DNA of 64,000 bases from positions 3,284,201-3,348,200 of the forward strand of contig NW_024104420.1 in NCBI RefSeq assembly GCF_003945595.2, given 5' to 3'. Both the position numbers and the translations under genes were made by a program. The stretch comes from Pipra filicauda (taxonomy: Eukaryota > Chordata > Aves > Passeriformes > Pipridae). The notes under the pieces were generated by a model. The model saw only the letters and a program-made list of their open reading frames with translations, was not told the origin of the DNA and did no database searches. Shown in pieces: positions 11,701-24,200 of the stretch (position 1 is the first letter of the stretch; each line of letters begins with the position of its first letter).

Positions 11701-14700
11701 AGAGCAGGGTACATAGCTGCCCAGGAGATACTCCATGCTGTCAAGCTGTTGGCTCTAAGCGATATGCTGCTGAAGTTTTCTCTAACCACAAGCAACTAAC
11801 ACTACACAAGATGCCTATATCACCTCAAGATTCTTCATGTCTTTCTATTAATGTCATCAGAGAGAGTAAGGGAGGTGCACATCAACTTTTTGCAGATGTG
11901 ACCATATTCAAGATAGAAAAATCTAAATTAGCAAACGTTGACAACACACAACCAAATCAGAACTTAAAAATGTATTTTCATAATAATAAGAAAAATGGAC
12001 ATATTTTTATGCATAATTTGAAAATTATTAGTTAAAAACTCTCACTTAAATTATTTATTAAGATACATATGTTTGCATTTCAACTTTCCCATTATCAATA
12101 AGCAGGGAAAACTTACTCTTTCTATTAAAAGACCCTTTTTGGGTAAAGGCTTCTGCCATTTTTGTGACATAATTTATTTCTCATAAATTCTTCTTATCTA
12201 CTCTATTTCCCAAATCTGTTTGAAGTTCAGACATCTCTAGACAGATGAAGTCACTGGTATGCATTTAAAAAAAATCCCTGCCTTTGAAATATAATCAATA
12301 GTTTCTGCATGATTCAACAAGGAAATCTCTAAAGAGGAAACACAATTGCTCTGTGTTCCCATGAATTATGCTTTTATCTGTCTTTGTGACCAATTCCAAA
12401 GTTTGCACATTTGACTTAGGGCAACTGAGATAATATGGTCCATATAGCTCAATAAATCTTCATGAACTGTAAACAATACACCTACTTTAAAAAAGGAGGC
12501 CTTTATAGGTGATGTTCAGGCTTGTGGAAACATTTATGTCATACTTGATATTTTTTTAAGTTCACTATAGGTCTTTACTATGCTTTCTAAAATATCATTA
12601 CCTCATTATCATAATGGAAATTATACCTATTTAATATAACCTATTTTATATCGTAGCAACTTGTGAAGCATCATGTACAAATTATTAACAACATTTTCCC
12701 TTTTATTGCTCACTGAAGTTTTTTTTAAAAAATTGTTATTTAATTTATTTGCATTAAATTGAATTATTATTAAAAGACCTCTCAAACAGGAGACAGTTAT
12801 TTGAAGGTAAACATAATTGTTTATTAGGATGCAATCCTGCTTCAGATGTCGGGGATAAAGCTGTCAGGCACTTTATGGAAGCAGGACTCAGCTGTGACAA
12901 GTCAAAGAATCTCCAGATGAAGGGCTCTCTGGACTTACACAAAGAGACAGTGCAGAATAAGGCCTTTTGTGATTCAATAATAACATTATTGTCACAGTAG
13001 AAGCCTTCACAGTTGTTGTTTCTAAGCACACAGAACTACAAATTGTTTACTTACACTGTGTAAAAACATTCCACAAAATGATAAATATACCCACAACAGT
13101 TTCTCTCTTACCTCTCTCTATCACTCTGGTCTCTTCTTCTAGCAAAGAATATCAATCATGCATTCCTACCAACCATGAGTGACATGATGTGTTAGGGAAT
13201 CAGGGGAGATGCTGTTTTCCCGCATAAAATGTACTCCAAGAGCAACTGTGTAATTTACAGCAGAAAGAACCACAAAAGTAGTGTGATTTCCTACTGGCTG
13301 ACTAAAGCCGACTCAAGCCAACTGACCCTTCAAAACCCCATTGTAAATTTCTTCCTTACATAATTTCTCTGAAGAAACAGTGACCCACCATGGTCCTCCT
13401 TCAGTCAGGGATTCTACTCATTTCTGTCAAGATCGAGCTTCCTGACCCCCCCTTTCAGGGTGCTCAGCCACATCCCAAGCTGCACGTGCCAACTCCGTGT
13501 TTGATGTTCTTGTTCTCCTCTGCCAGGATTGGTGCCCTTTCTTTAGATTCATAATCACAACTTGTATGACTGTAATAGAGCTTTTGCGGGTTTTCTGACT
13601 TATTGAAAGGCAGAATGCAACCCTGAAGTGTTTGCACTCCTTTATTTGTCTAGGGAAAAAAACCCTTAGTGGTAGGATGCAGGCACAAATCAAGAAGATG
13701 CAGCAACCAAACTTTCCTATTTGTTAAATCAGAGATCTTGCCTGGAAATGTGTTTCTACATCAGCATGCTCTAACTAGAGAGAGCAATTTGACCTTATGC
13801 ACTGCAAAGGTCAAACTGCTGAAGTTCAAGAATTTATGACTTCATGATAACATCTAGCTTGTCCTACTGCCTGGAAGAAACCACAGCACTGCTCTGTATC
13901 TGCATGTCCTTTGCTAAAATATTGGACTCAGATTCCCACAATTTTTAAGCTAGGCTTATGATACTACCTCTCCACCAACATTAGCAACCATGCTATTTTC
14001 CAATGTTTAGAGATACATCAGTGAAGCCTGATAAAAATTATTGAAGAAAGCATTCTAACAACAAGGCGTCATGATAACATTGATGAGAACTCCACTCAAG
14101 CATGAATGTGAGAATTCTCATTCTCTCTGCTTTTGGGACATATTCAGCTAGCTTTCCCCAAAGTGTGGAATTACAGACAGGCCTCCCTATTAATTTTGCT
14201 TCTTAATACATACAGGTATGACAACTATTCCATACTAGATTTTATGGTCATGATGAAAAATCTATTTGGAAAAACCTGAAGTGGAAATATGCAAATATGT
14301 GATTTATTAAGTTAGAGCTGGTGTAATGGGATGAGTTGTGTTGGTTTCATCAACAAAAAGAATTTTCTTTCTCTAAGACAGCTGGAATAATAAAGGTAAT
14401 TATGCAACAGTTTAACTTAAATTAAACCATTTAATGTGGATTTTATCTCTTTTTCTAATGTTTATTCCTCACAGGAATAATATCCCTCTGGAAAAAAACA
14501 AGCAAACAAACTATCAACCAACCCTTTTCCCCCCAAAAAAATCACCCTGAGAGAAAGGAAAAAAAAAGAGCACAAAAGAAACTCTTGCACATCATCTATA
14601 ATCATGGCAAAAATGTCATTAAGACTAAACACTGCAGTTGAGAAAGGATAGGCTTACAAAAATTATGTTCACATGTTTTAAGCATTTATATCTTTTTTCT

Positions 14701-15659
14701 TTTGTCAACTGAAGACAAAGGAAACAGAAGATACTATATACACCGTTGTATTTTTCCTGAATGCAGTCTGAGTAATTATAATTAGTGAGGTTTTTATGAA
14801 TGTTGTCTAGATGACATTAAAAGTACGACAAAGTTAAACTGTGTCAACATATTCACATTATCACAAGCATAGGCAATGTGCACAAACGTATTTGCCATAC
14901 AAAAAATTTCGTTTTACTTCAAAAGAGTCAGCTGATCTGCAGATGAGACACTAAATTTTTCTCTTGCTTCTAAATGATGCAGTTTCAAGTGTGTGATGAA
15001 ACATAGAGCATTTGATCTCCTTTAAAAGATGGATGTGATTACAGTAGGAACCAAAATAAACATAGATTTGTGTGTGATTGTAAATTTAGAATTGAGTCAG
15101 TTTCATTAAAAAGATCTTAAAAGTTCATAGGCCTACACAACCTTTCAGATCAGTTAGCAATGATTAATTATCCTGTACCAACACTCATCTTAATACTTCA
15201 ATGCAGAACATGGTAAATTATGTTATTGCTTTGCATGCATTGAAAACTGACAAATATTTTTTGACAGGGACCAATAAGTTTAGTCTCCTTTCAGCTAAGA
15301 TCTTTACAAAAACTTTTTATCAAAAAATTGAGCATCTATTCTCCTAAGTTATTTATAGAGAAATTTCTGTAAGTAATTATTACTTCATAAATGGTTCAAA
15401 AATATGATGTGGAATTGATATATAAAATCACTTTTTACACATATTATTATTTGAACAGATTATTTCATCTTCCTGGTAGAATTAATGTGATTCTTGCAAT
15501 TGTATTTGTACTTCACCTATACACTATTTTAAAATCAAAGTTGTTCTTCATTAATATCTATTGATTGCATTGATTTGTATTTTATGTTGTAGTATTTTCT
15601 TTGAAATACCTTTCAGTAATTGTTTATGCTTAAACAAAGAAATAAAAGTAAAAACCCCT

Positions 15660-15688
15660 AAAATATAAATAAATAAATAAATAAATAG
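15660..15688. repeat. (AAAT)n microsatellite
   Basis: This is a short tandem array of about five to six AAAT units. Confidence 0.93.
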
Positions 15689-15811
15689 ATACTGGGTAGG
15701 TAGAATGAACTGCTTGAAACATTCTAATGGACGCAGATTTGCTCAAGCATATCACCCAATGACTTCGAGACACTACTGCAATTTCATGTAAATGAAAAAA
15801 ATATAAACGTG

Positions 15812-16200
15812 TGTGCTGGTTTAAAGGTAAACTGGCAGGGGAAATGAACCCAACTGAAGAGAGATTATAAATCAGAATAACAATTTAATAAAAATAATAT
15901 AATAAATACAATTATACAGACAAACAATTAGTTTTAACCCATAAAACCCAGATGTATAACCCAGCACCCTGGGGCATGAACAGAGTGGTGTTCTTTGGGC
16001 CTCCCTCGCTGCGCTGAGCCCCACATGGTCCCCCTGAGTCCAAAGTAAAAGGAGAGGGAAAACCTCTGTGTTTTTGGTGCTGGTCACAGTCTGGTCGAGA
16101 GTGGTGATCGCAGTCGGATTGAATGTGGTGGTCGCAGTCCAGTCCAGGTTCTGGTCCTTCCCTGGATCCCACGAGTGGTGTTTTCAATCCTAAATTCAAT
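15812..16200. mobile_element. Endogenous retrovirus LTR, partial
   Basis: The segment starts with TGTGCTGGTTTAAAGG, a start I associate with abundant bird ERVL-type LTRs. It runs through an A/T-rich part (15860-15930) and then a GC-richer part with CpGs (15960-16170). The GC-richer part includes a degenerate 23-24-bp tandem repeat (GTGGTGATCGCAGTC and GTGGTGGTCGCAGTC, 16081-16140). No coding frame for retroviral proteins is present, so it is a solo or truncated LTR. The right boundary and orientation are unresolved and I find no target-site duplication. Confidence 0.65.
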
Positions 16201-16324
16201 AACATTACTCCAAGTTTAAGAACTCTTGTTGGTAAAGTTAAAGTTGGTTAAAGTTTCATCGAGATTCAGGATTTTTACTTCACTGAAGATTTTGGTCAAA
16301 TCAATTCTTTATAACTAAGAACCC

Positions 16325-16472
16325 AGAGAAGTCATCACAGCACCAAGCCTGAGAGAGTTCAAGAAGCATTTGGACCATACTCTCAGGCACATGGTCCTGT
16401 ACAGAGTCAGGAGCTGGACTCCATGATCCTTGTGAGTCCCTTCCAACTTAGCATATTCTGTGATTCTGCAAT
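16325..16472 (+). mobile_element. CR1 LINE 3' end
   Basis: This is a short plus-strand CR1 tail with the conserved words CACAGCACCAAGCCTGA, GAGTTCAAGAAGCATTTGGA and TCCCTTCCAACTTAGCATA. It ends in TATTCTGTGATTCTG, the CR1 terminal repeat. It closely parallels the nested CR1 tail at 60229-60465. It is strongly 5'-truncated, as usual for CR1. Confidence 0.92.
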
Positions 16473-16760
16473 CATTATTGTCGTGGGAAAATTTCTGTTT
16501 GGTAAAAGGTAGTCAATAGAACTTCATGGAAATGGGTTCCAATATTAAATTCTTGACATTAACCTGAAAGCTTAACAATCTTACACTGAGGACTGGACAT
16601 CATATGGTTCACGTAAGACAAAGGTAATGCATATGAATTCTGATATTTACATTTTGTAGAGGAAACTAGAATATTATCTATCTGTGCAATGATCTTCTAA
16701 AAGTATGGACATCCATATGTTTACCTCTATTTAAAATAAAATTGAAAATTATTAAGGATT

Positions 16761-17300
16761 ATCATAGAATCAGCTGGGTTGGAAAGGACCTCTGAGACCA
16801 TCAAGTCCAACCCTTAATTCAACACCATCGTGGTTACTAGACCATGGCACTAAGTGCCACATCCAATCTCATGTTAAAAATCTCTAGGGACAGTGAATCC
16901 ACCACCTCCCTGGGCAGCCCATTCCAATGCCCGATTACCTTCTCCGTAAAGAACTTCTTCCTAACATCCAGCCTAAACCTCCCCTGGCAGAGCTTAAAAC
17001 GGTGCCTTCTTGTCCTACTGCTGATTACCTGGGAGAAGAGACCAAATCCCACCCGGCTACAACCTCCTTTTAGGGAGTTGTAGAGAGTGATGAGGTCTCC
17101 CCTGAGCCTCCTCTTCTCAAGGCTGAACAACCCCAGCTCCCTCAGCCTCTCCTCATAGGACTTGTGCCCCAGTCCCTTCACCAGCCTCGTTGCTCTTCTC
17201 TGGACCCGCTCCAGCACCTCAATATCCTTCCTGAACTGAGGGGCCCAGAACTGAACACAGTACTTGAGGTGTGGCCTCACCAGTGCTGAGTACAGGGGAA
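16761..17300 (-). mobile_element. CR1 LINE, 3' terminal 540 bp
   Basis: This is a minus-strand CR1. On the plus strand it begins with the complement of the CR1 terminus (ATCATAGAATCAG) and GGTTGGAAAGGACCTCTGAG, and loses CR1 similarity near 17300. It carries the C-terminal part of the CR1 polyprotein (separate entry). The well-kept open frame suggests a younger insertion than most others here. Confidence 0.95.
16837..17280 (-). pseudogene. CR1 ORF2 C-terminal remnant
   Basis: A 147-codon frame encodes the region after the reverse-transcriptase catalytic core of CR1 ORF2. It includes the typical blocks [49 protein letters not shown] and [17 protein letters not shown]. It lacks the endonuclease and all catalytic RT motifs because the insertion is 5'-truncated, so it can make no active enzyme. 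The natural CR1 stop is retained at the end. The first methionine is internal, not a true start. Confidence 0.93.
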
Positions 17301-19310
17301 GAGAATGAAATTAGAATGAAAATGAGTAAACTTATAATAAGAAGAATATTTCATTTTGCATACATTTATATGTGTGACCACATGGGTCATACATACTCAT
17401 ATAGGTATGTGCCTATAGACACAAAATATGATGGTTGGAGAGACTCATCATTATTGTCTATATTGACAACAGCTTTAACTTTGATTTAATAATAATTACT
17501 AACTTACTTACTACAAGTGGGTCTATTACAAGTGAAACTAAAAATAGAAATTAAGACGTGCCATAATTGTATGTAGGCCCCAAGAGAATCTTTCTTAAGC
17601 AGTAATTTACCCCAGCAACCCAGCTTACAGCATTTTCAGGTTGAGTGGTTATTCTGTGTAGTGCTCAGAGGAAGGCACTGCCCAAGTGGAGAAGGTTCTG
17701 AGCAGGCAGCTCTACAGCTTTGTTTGCAGCTTTGGGGCAGTGAGAGTTCCTGGTCCCTATGCATCACTATGCTTTTACCTGCTGAGATCAGTTGTGCTTG
17801 TCAGTACTTAAAATATCTTACAGACTTCATCTGACTAAAATTTCCTCATGAAGTGGAAAAACAAGTTTATTATAATTTGCATTTTGTGCCCTTTTTGTAC
17901 ACAGGGAACACCAAAGGAAGTGAAGGAAGTAAATAAAGCAAAGGAAGTAAAACAAAACCAGAACAGTAGAAGTATCAAATGTGAAAGTATAAGTATTAGC
18001 TCTTGTTCTGTAGAAGAAATCTTTCAGTGACTGGCAAGTAAATCAGCTGTGCTGAAAAGTAACTAAAACTCGGTATAAATATAGCTGGTATCTTCCAGGG
18101 TGTCAGAAGCCACAGCTTGGGATATGCACGTCATATAACACTTCCTCAAAGGCTGGAGAATAAAAGATGAAGTATAGTATGCTAAGGCAGTAAGTTTTAA
18201 TAAATATTTCACATGTAAAACAAATTAACCCCTTGTTAAATTCTCCATATATTCCCTGAAATATTGTAGATGTAACTACAATATTCAAGGAGATTAAGTA
18301 AAAATCTACTTCTTAAAATATAAAATTAATATAAGAAAATCAGGAAAAGTATCCACAAGATCACCTAATCATTGAATGGAGTTAATCCATATCAGCAAAG
18401 ACTGTCTTTTTAAGAATGGAAAAGTGGTATAATTTTACTGACTAGAAACAACAGGAAAAGCAACATCAGTAATCGGGTCCTGGTCATGATTCGAGCAAAT
18501 CAGAATATAGTGTCTAAAAAAAAATGAATTTCAGAAATAAAGCCATGATTTAAAACTGAAAGGAAATATAATCTCAAGGAAGTCTAAAGCCTGGTCTCAA
18601 AAAACATGGTTCAGGAAATCCTCAGTGCCAGTGGGTGGAAGATCCTGCCCCATTTGAAGAGATGGATAACTGATAAAGCCAATTTTGAAATTCCTGGTCC
18701 AAAACTATCACTGCTTTTCTGATGTGTCAGCCTGAAAAGATTTCAAACAATGAAATAATATCTAAAGTTATTCAGATTTTTTTACACGTGCAGTTTTGCA
18801 AAACAGGATCTGGAACAGACGATAGAATTATCTGACGAGGTTGAATTATATCCACTGGAACATGTTAGTAGGGAAACTTGCAATTTCTATTTTTCAAGAC
18901 AGCACTGACTCCCTAATTTAAGGTTCTCTGAAGCACATTACAGTCAGTCTCTATTATATCTAACTAGACCTGACAACTGTAGCACTAAAGATACCCACAT
19001 ACACTAGTCACTAGGGCTTTTGTGTGTAAGGCCAATTTTCAAGCAATCAGAAGTTTAACAGAACAGATGTCTGAATTTCTGTGGTATATTGAAGATCATA
19101 GGTGTTATTCACTAAGGAGTTACAATTCATATCTCACCCATTTTTGCCAGTTTTACTTGTAAATTGCTGTAGTCAATTTAGAGGGCCCACCCTCTCCCCC
19201 TCCAAAGGAAAATTCTCTTCATAAATACAGAAGATTTTTCTGTTTGCTGTGTTATAACATAAGGAGAAACTGTGCTACTACAAAAAGAGAAGGCTTTGGG
19301 ATGATGTAAT
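17300..19310. other. AT-rich unique sequence, no gene seen
   Basis: I see no supported gene or named repeat here. Small frames at 17848-18030 and 18103-18288 show no family resemblance. Confidence 0.6.
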
Positions 19311-19662
19311 TGTATCCTTTCAGTACCTGGAGGGAGTCTACTAGACAGATCGATAGGGATTATTTACAGCAGGATATAATGACAGAACAAGGGAGGAATG
19401 ACTTCAAACTTAAAGAGTGTAGGCTTAGATTGAATATTAAAAAAAAATTCTTTACTGTGAGGGTGGTGAGGCACTGGAACATCTTGCCCAGAGGAGTTGT
19501 GGATGCCTCATCCCTGAAAGTGATCAAGGCCAGCTGGGATGGAGCTCTAAGCAACTTGGTCTAGGGAAAGGTGTCCCTGCCTCTGGCAGAGGAGTTGGAA
19601 CTAAGTGATCTGAAAGGTCCCTTCAAACCCGAACCATTGTATGATTATATGATTCTATAAAA
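19310..19662 (+). mobile_element. CR1 LINE 3' end with ORF2 remnant
   Basis: This is a plus-strand CR1 tail of about 350 bp. The frame at 19310-19564 ends with CR1 ORF2 C-terminal blocks (RLRLNIKKKFFTVRVVRHWN, LPRGVVDASSLKVIKASWDG, then a stop after ALSNLV). The 3' UTR follows (CTAGGGAAAGGTGTCCCTGC, GGTCCCTTCAAACC) with the terminal repeat ATGATTATATGATTCTAT. It is 5'-truncated. Confidence 0.95.
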
Positions 19663-19922
19663 CTTGAATATCATGAGAAAAATTCATGAAGCCCCATGAC
19701 CAGAGATGTTAAAACAGCAAAACAAAAGTCCAGTTCTACTTGAATAAAGTGTAGATCTGGAAGATCAATTTCAACGTAAAAATAGTAGGCAAAAATGTAA
19801 ACTACCATAAACAGCATACAGATGCTACAAGGACTTCTGTGAGGATTATTTTTTCTAATACAATAACCCAACTGATGCATGATGGTGGGATCAAATCATG
19901 TTTCATGGACTTCTCATTATAT

Positions 19923-19927
19923 GCGGA
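19923..19927. repeat. LTR target-site duplication, left copy
   Basis: GCGGA is repeated at 20527-20531. The match extends one more base (T or A boundary ambiguity at the TG start). Confidence 0.8.
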
Positions 19928-20526
19928 TGAGCAAGTTTGAGCTGGCTTCCCGCCAAGTCTCCAAACGCTCAGTGAAAGCCGCTCCCCTCCCTCCCCCTTT
20001 GGGCAATGAGAGGAAAGGAAAAAATAATTATAGAAACTGAGAGAAACCAAAATCAATCAGATTATATAAAAAATATATATTTACAATCATATATATACAA
20101 TTTGAATATATTATACACAATAGGGAGCTCCCGAGGGGGGAAAAAGGGAAAAGGGAGGGGGAAACAGAGATAAAAACTAAAAACAAATCCTCCAAATATA
20201 CCCGTTAATAGAGAGCTAGCGGATGAGTACAAAAAACAGATTAAATACTTCCCTGAACGGGACAGCAGAACTAACTCCCCACGCCTCCCGAATGGGACGG
20301 AGATAACAGCAGGTCGGAGCAGGCAGGCTTTGGCCTGTACAAGCAAAACTGTCTGCGAGAGGGACCTGTCGTCTTCAGCCACCAGAAGATCGAAGAGGGC
20401 GAAGGCCTCTTATCTGTGCCTTTTATATGTTGTTTATATGGAAAGGGATGATATAGAAGACTTCCTTAGATTTCTGACACCGTTGCTAAGGAAGGCCTAA
20501 AAAATCCAAAAAACCAACCCGCTACA
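19928..20526 (-). mobile_element. Solo LTR of an endogenous retrovirus, 599 bp
   Basis: This is a complete LTR with TG at one end and CA at the other. It is flanked by direct repeats GCGGA at 19923-19927 and 20527-20531, and a 5-bp duplication is typical of ERVL-type integrations. On the minus strand it starts TGTAGCGGGTTGG. It has a TATA box (complement of TTTTATAT, 20421-20428) followed by a GC-richer leader (about 20280-20400), then AT-rich sequence. There is no internal retroviral sequence on either side, so this is a solo LTR left by recombination between the two LTRs of a provirus. Its promoter may keep some activity, but no downstream gene is visible. Confidence 0.87.
20421..20428 (-). 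promoter_or_regulatory. TATA box of the solo LTR
   Basis: On the minus strand ATATAAAA precedes GGCACAGATAAGAGGCC. It sits about 100 bp inside the LTR 5' end, where a U3 promoter is expected. Confidence 0.55.
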
Positions 20527-20531
20527 GCGGA
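20527..20531. repeat. LTR target-site duplication, right copy
   Basis: This is the second copy of GCGGA, directly after the terminal CTACA of the LTR. Confidence 0.8.
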
Positions 20532-20564
20532 TAATATACAATTTTAAACACACAGGCACTGCAG

Positions 20565-20674
20565 TCCTAATAAGTTATCAAAATCCTATATGTAGTGTAT
20601 CCTAATACCTATATATAAGATATCCTAATACTTTTACGTATAAATCTTAATACCCATATCCAGGAATCCTAATA
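20565..20674. repeat. Degenerate ~22-bp tandem array, TCCTAATA core
   Basis: TCCTAATA or a close variant occurs at 20565, 20584, 20600, 20623, 20645 and 20667, with spacing of 16-23 bases. The sequence between the cores (ACCTATATATAAGATA and similar) is loosely repeated too. It lies just downstream of the solo LTR and may be part of an older retroviral remnant. No function is known. Confidence 0.7.
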
Positions 20675-20689
20675 AGACAGAAAAACTGT

Positions 20690-21250
20690 CTTGTCTTGGT
20701 TTAAAGATTGCTTTTCTGCTGTCCTGGTGAGGCAGGGATGGTTTCTGGCAGTGGGTGAGACTCTGGAACAACTTTTACCCACAGCAAGACTCCCACACCC
20801 TTGAACTCCTGGCACCGGGAGGGTGGGGGAGCCCCCTTTACGTGACATAAAGGTGTATTCATTGCTATAACTCCCTTTCCTGGCTTGTAACCATAATATG
20901 TCTCTACTGACATCTTGCATGGGAAAATGTTCAATATTGTTAATAGCAGTTAAAACAATCTTTGACCACCGTTGCATTCAGTGCTGAATTTAATCTGATC
21001 ACGTTAAACTGCAGCTTTTCTAACAAAGAAGAACACTTTTGTGTGCATTATTACATTATCTCTGAGCCATGGTGTGTAAGAATAGAATGGAAAAAAGAGC
21101 CATAGTCCCAGGCTATACACCCTCTGAAGTTCAAATCAGAAAAGAAAGCCGAAATTAGCAGCTGACTTTACCATATGCCAGCTGATGACTTCAGGCTTGA
21201 AACAGTTTTGGAATATTACTAGCAGTAGCCAGTTTAAACCCGCTAGCAAA
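20690..21250. other. Possible older LTR or ERV remnant
   Basis: The stretch begins with TGTCTTGGTTTAAAG (20692), which resembles the start of the LTR at 15812. It ends with CCAGTTTAAACCCGCTAGCA (21229-21248), which resembles the end of the LTR at 20526 (AACCCGCTACA). I find no target-site duplication and no retroviral reading frame, so the call is weak. The alternative is unique sequence. Confidence 0.3.
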
Positions 21251-24200
21251 ATTTTAATACACCCCCTCCTCTTTCTGTATTACACAAAACCTCTTGTTTC
21301 AAAAGCAAACATTTATAATACAACATTTGTATATTAACAGAGGAAAATCTTAATTTACAACATATAATATTAACAAATAAGGAAAACTATCAGTAGAGTC
21401 TTCATACGTTAGTCAAATTTACTCCATATAAATTGTAGAAGCCTTAAATGTTGAATTAGCAATGAGTAACTCTCTAATGATTATGATATGCTGCAAACTA
21501 CCTAATGAATACTAATGTGTGAAACAGTTCACTTGAGATGTTCTAAAAATCAATGGAAACTGTGGCACCTCAATGAGTTTCAGACTACTGCTTTCTAGAA
21601 ATATGGTTCTACCAGGAGGAAATCACATTTTTAAAATAGCAGGGTTTTTTTTTTTAGCCATCTACATGCTTTATGAATGTTCTGGTCCTGCAGGGCTCCC
21701 TTGGGAGGGGCATGGGGCTGGGTGGTGGTACCAAAAAGGAGTACCACTGGATAAGCTGAAAGGATTCGAGATCACACCATGCTCACCCCATAGAACACAG
21801 CTAGTGGGAGGCTGCTCCCTTCCCCTGACCCTCATCCAACTCACTGAAACACTATACAGATTTTCCCTAGGGTGCTTGACTAATTAAACTGTGACACTTG
21901 CAACAGGGTTGAGCTTGTCATGTCCAGAAGTGGTCACACACTCACCCCTCTGTCTGTAGGAGAAAAGAGCATTGCTACAGGAACTAATTAGCAGCAGTCG
22001 TATTAAAAAGTCATCTGATGATAGGTTATAACATCATTACCCACTTAAAATAGAAGAACTGTCCATCCAGCTTCTCCAAACACCTCAAAATGGGAATACT
22101 TCAGCTTTCCCAGGGGTTCATTTAGTTGCAGCTCAGCACAGGCAGTGAGGTCAGGATGTTGAAGGCCAGTACTCAGCATAAGGCAGTCTCACTTAGTATC
22201 ATCCTTCTAATCTTGAAAAAGACATCAACAGGTTTTTTAATGGGAATTGCGAACTCCATTTTACGCAGCTATTTTTAAGCTGTTCCATTTGTTCCAAACA
22301 AAAATGTATTCACTTTGTCACCTTTATAAACTAAGGATGGCAGAGGTAGTCTGTGCTTGAAGTGCTCGAACTTTATTGTTTGCTTCAGAGGAACTCCTCT
22401 AAATATACCCATGCTTTATTCCTCCTTCTTAAACATGTGTTCAAGATTATGTGTTGTGTTATGATCATTACCCCAATTTTTCAAAATCACGTCTCTCAAG
22501 AATAATATATTTAGAAATGGGCCTTTTAAACTATTCTGAGAGGATTTTTCCCCAAACACAGCATAATTTTTATCAAGCAGCACTGTAAGTATTACACAAA
22601 GGTTAACAGATGCTCGCACTCTATCTTATGGTCTAAGAAAATGCTGAACCTACTGATAGATGTAGTAACAAATCCAGCTTTAAGTCAGTGGAACATCCCA
22701 AATAATTGTGTTAAACTTCTTGTTTATTCTGGTAAGCAATAATAGGATTTAAACACAGAGTGCTGTTGAAACTGTAAAACACACTTCAGTGCCAGGGGAA
22801 GAAAACGTCATTACTACTCAACGCAAATCGTAGGAGATTATTTAATTAGGATCACTTCACCTTTCAGCAAATAAAAAAAAACTGAGTCTGTTTCCTCCTG
22901 CCTTACTTTTTTCTGCTTCCCACCATCAATGCTCTCCCATCATATGCTTTCACAACACCTACTTTACACTTATTAGCCATTTCTAAGCTTCTTCTAAATG
23001 AAATAGGGGGCAATCATTTCTGATCATATCTTCTGGAAATAGTTTCCTTGTTAGCATTTTATCTTGCTTTGTCTTCCTTCCGCTCTTTTCTATGGTCAAT
23101 TATCTTGTTTTCTGCCCTTATTTCTTTTACTGATCACAACATTTTACAGCCTTATTCTCAAGCCTATATTCCACACTGTCAAGATCTTATTATGCATTCA
23201 TACTGCAGATACAGGAGCTCTTCAGTGCAGGCATTATGTCTTAGCCATTACAGTAAATTCAGTGCCTACTTCTTTGCACCTTTTGTCCTGTAAAACTTTG
23301 TCTTAAAATGGAAGTAAATCTTCATAGGTTATTTATGCTTTAATGTCTTATGAATAACGCAATAACTAATTACTTTGCCAAAGCAGGTGAAGTATTTACA
23401 AGAGTATCAGATATATTTTATTACAGCTAAAGCTACTTATGTATTAACAATTATCAGAAAATACTCACTGGACCTTCAAAGGCATATTATCTCAGTACAT
23501 AGACATAGGATTCCCATAAGTCTTTTCATTTCTGCCTCATTATAACTATTTGTTTTTCACTTATTCTTTTGCTTTCAAGCTTAAGTTCTGATCAGTTCTG
23601 AGTAGTTGCTTTCATAATACTCTTTTCTCTGCTTTTCTTCAGTAGAAAGGAAAAGAAATAATCTCAGAGGCCAAAATTCCTTTTCATGTTTCCTACATTA
23701 CAGAATCAAAAAGACGATTGCTTTGGTGTGTATGAACACCTTGTGCATCTGGGTTGAAGAAACTACAGCATTTGGGTTGGGGAAAAAAAGGCAGAATCAA
23801 GTTTTGTGCAATTTTACTAAAATATTCAGTATGATTTTCCCCAAAGAGTGTTTTTTCATAAACATTGCAGTAACAGCACAATCACTACAACCAGTTAGAA
23901 CCATTATTTCCAGGTACAGGATCCACGTACAGGAAATGGATATACTGTAACTTATCTTAATAATATGTACTGTTATGTGCATGACATCCAAGAACCACCT
24001 GAAAGGGTGACTGAAGTAAACATACCAATGTAAATATTCTTTGAAGCAAAAAAGAAAAGTAGGAATGTAAGCATTCTTTATATATTGGAAGAATTTAATA
24101 TATAAAAGTGAAAAAAAAATTATGTCTTGGGTTCCAGTCTAGAGCTTTTTTGATTAATTTTTATCCTACTGATATAGAGTGGGGGCTCATGCTTCCTAAA

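Larger units (their letters stand above)
2640..15800. other. Long unique AT-rich stretch, no gene supported
   Basis: I see no credible gene, RNA or named repeat across this 13-kb stretch apart from the small structures listed separately (the double hairpin at 3770-3807, the poly-A at 3826-3844, the dyad at 8722-8754 and the AAAT repeat at 15660-15688). The longest frame is a 132-codon minus-strand frame at 11397-11795 with no recognisable motif and no codon-bias signal. A GC-richer patch at 5320-5590 and another near 10960-11040 also lack recognisable content. Confidence 0.6.

Noticed and set aside
11397..11795. 132-codon minus-strand frame
   Set aside because: It has no family resemblance and no supporting context, and is probably chance.
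20692..21248. A second complete LTR next to the solo LTR
   Set aside because: The ends look LTR-like, but no target-site duplication is found and the interior has no polyadenylation or TATA arrangement. It is listed only as a weak possible remnant.
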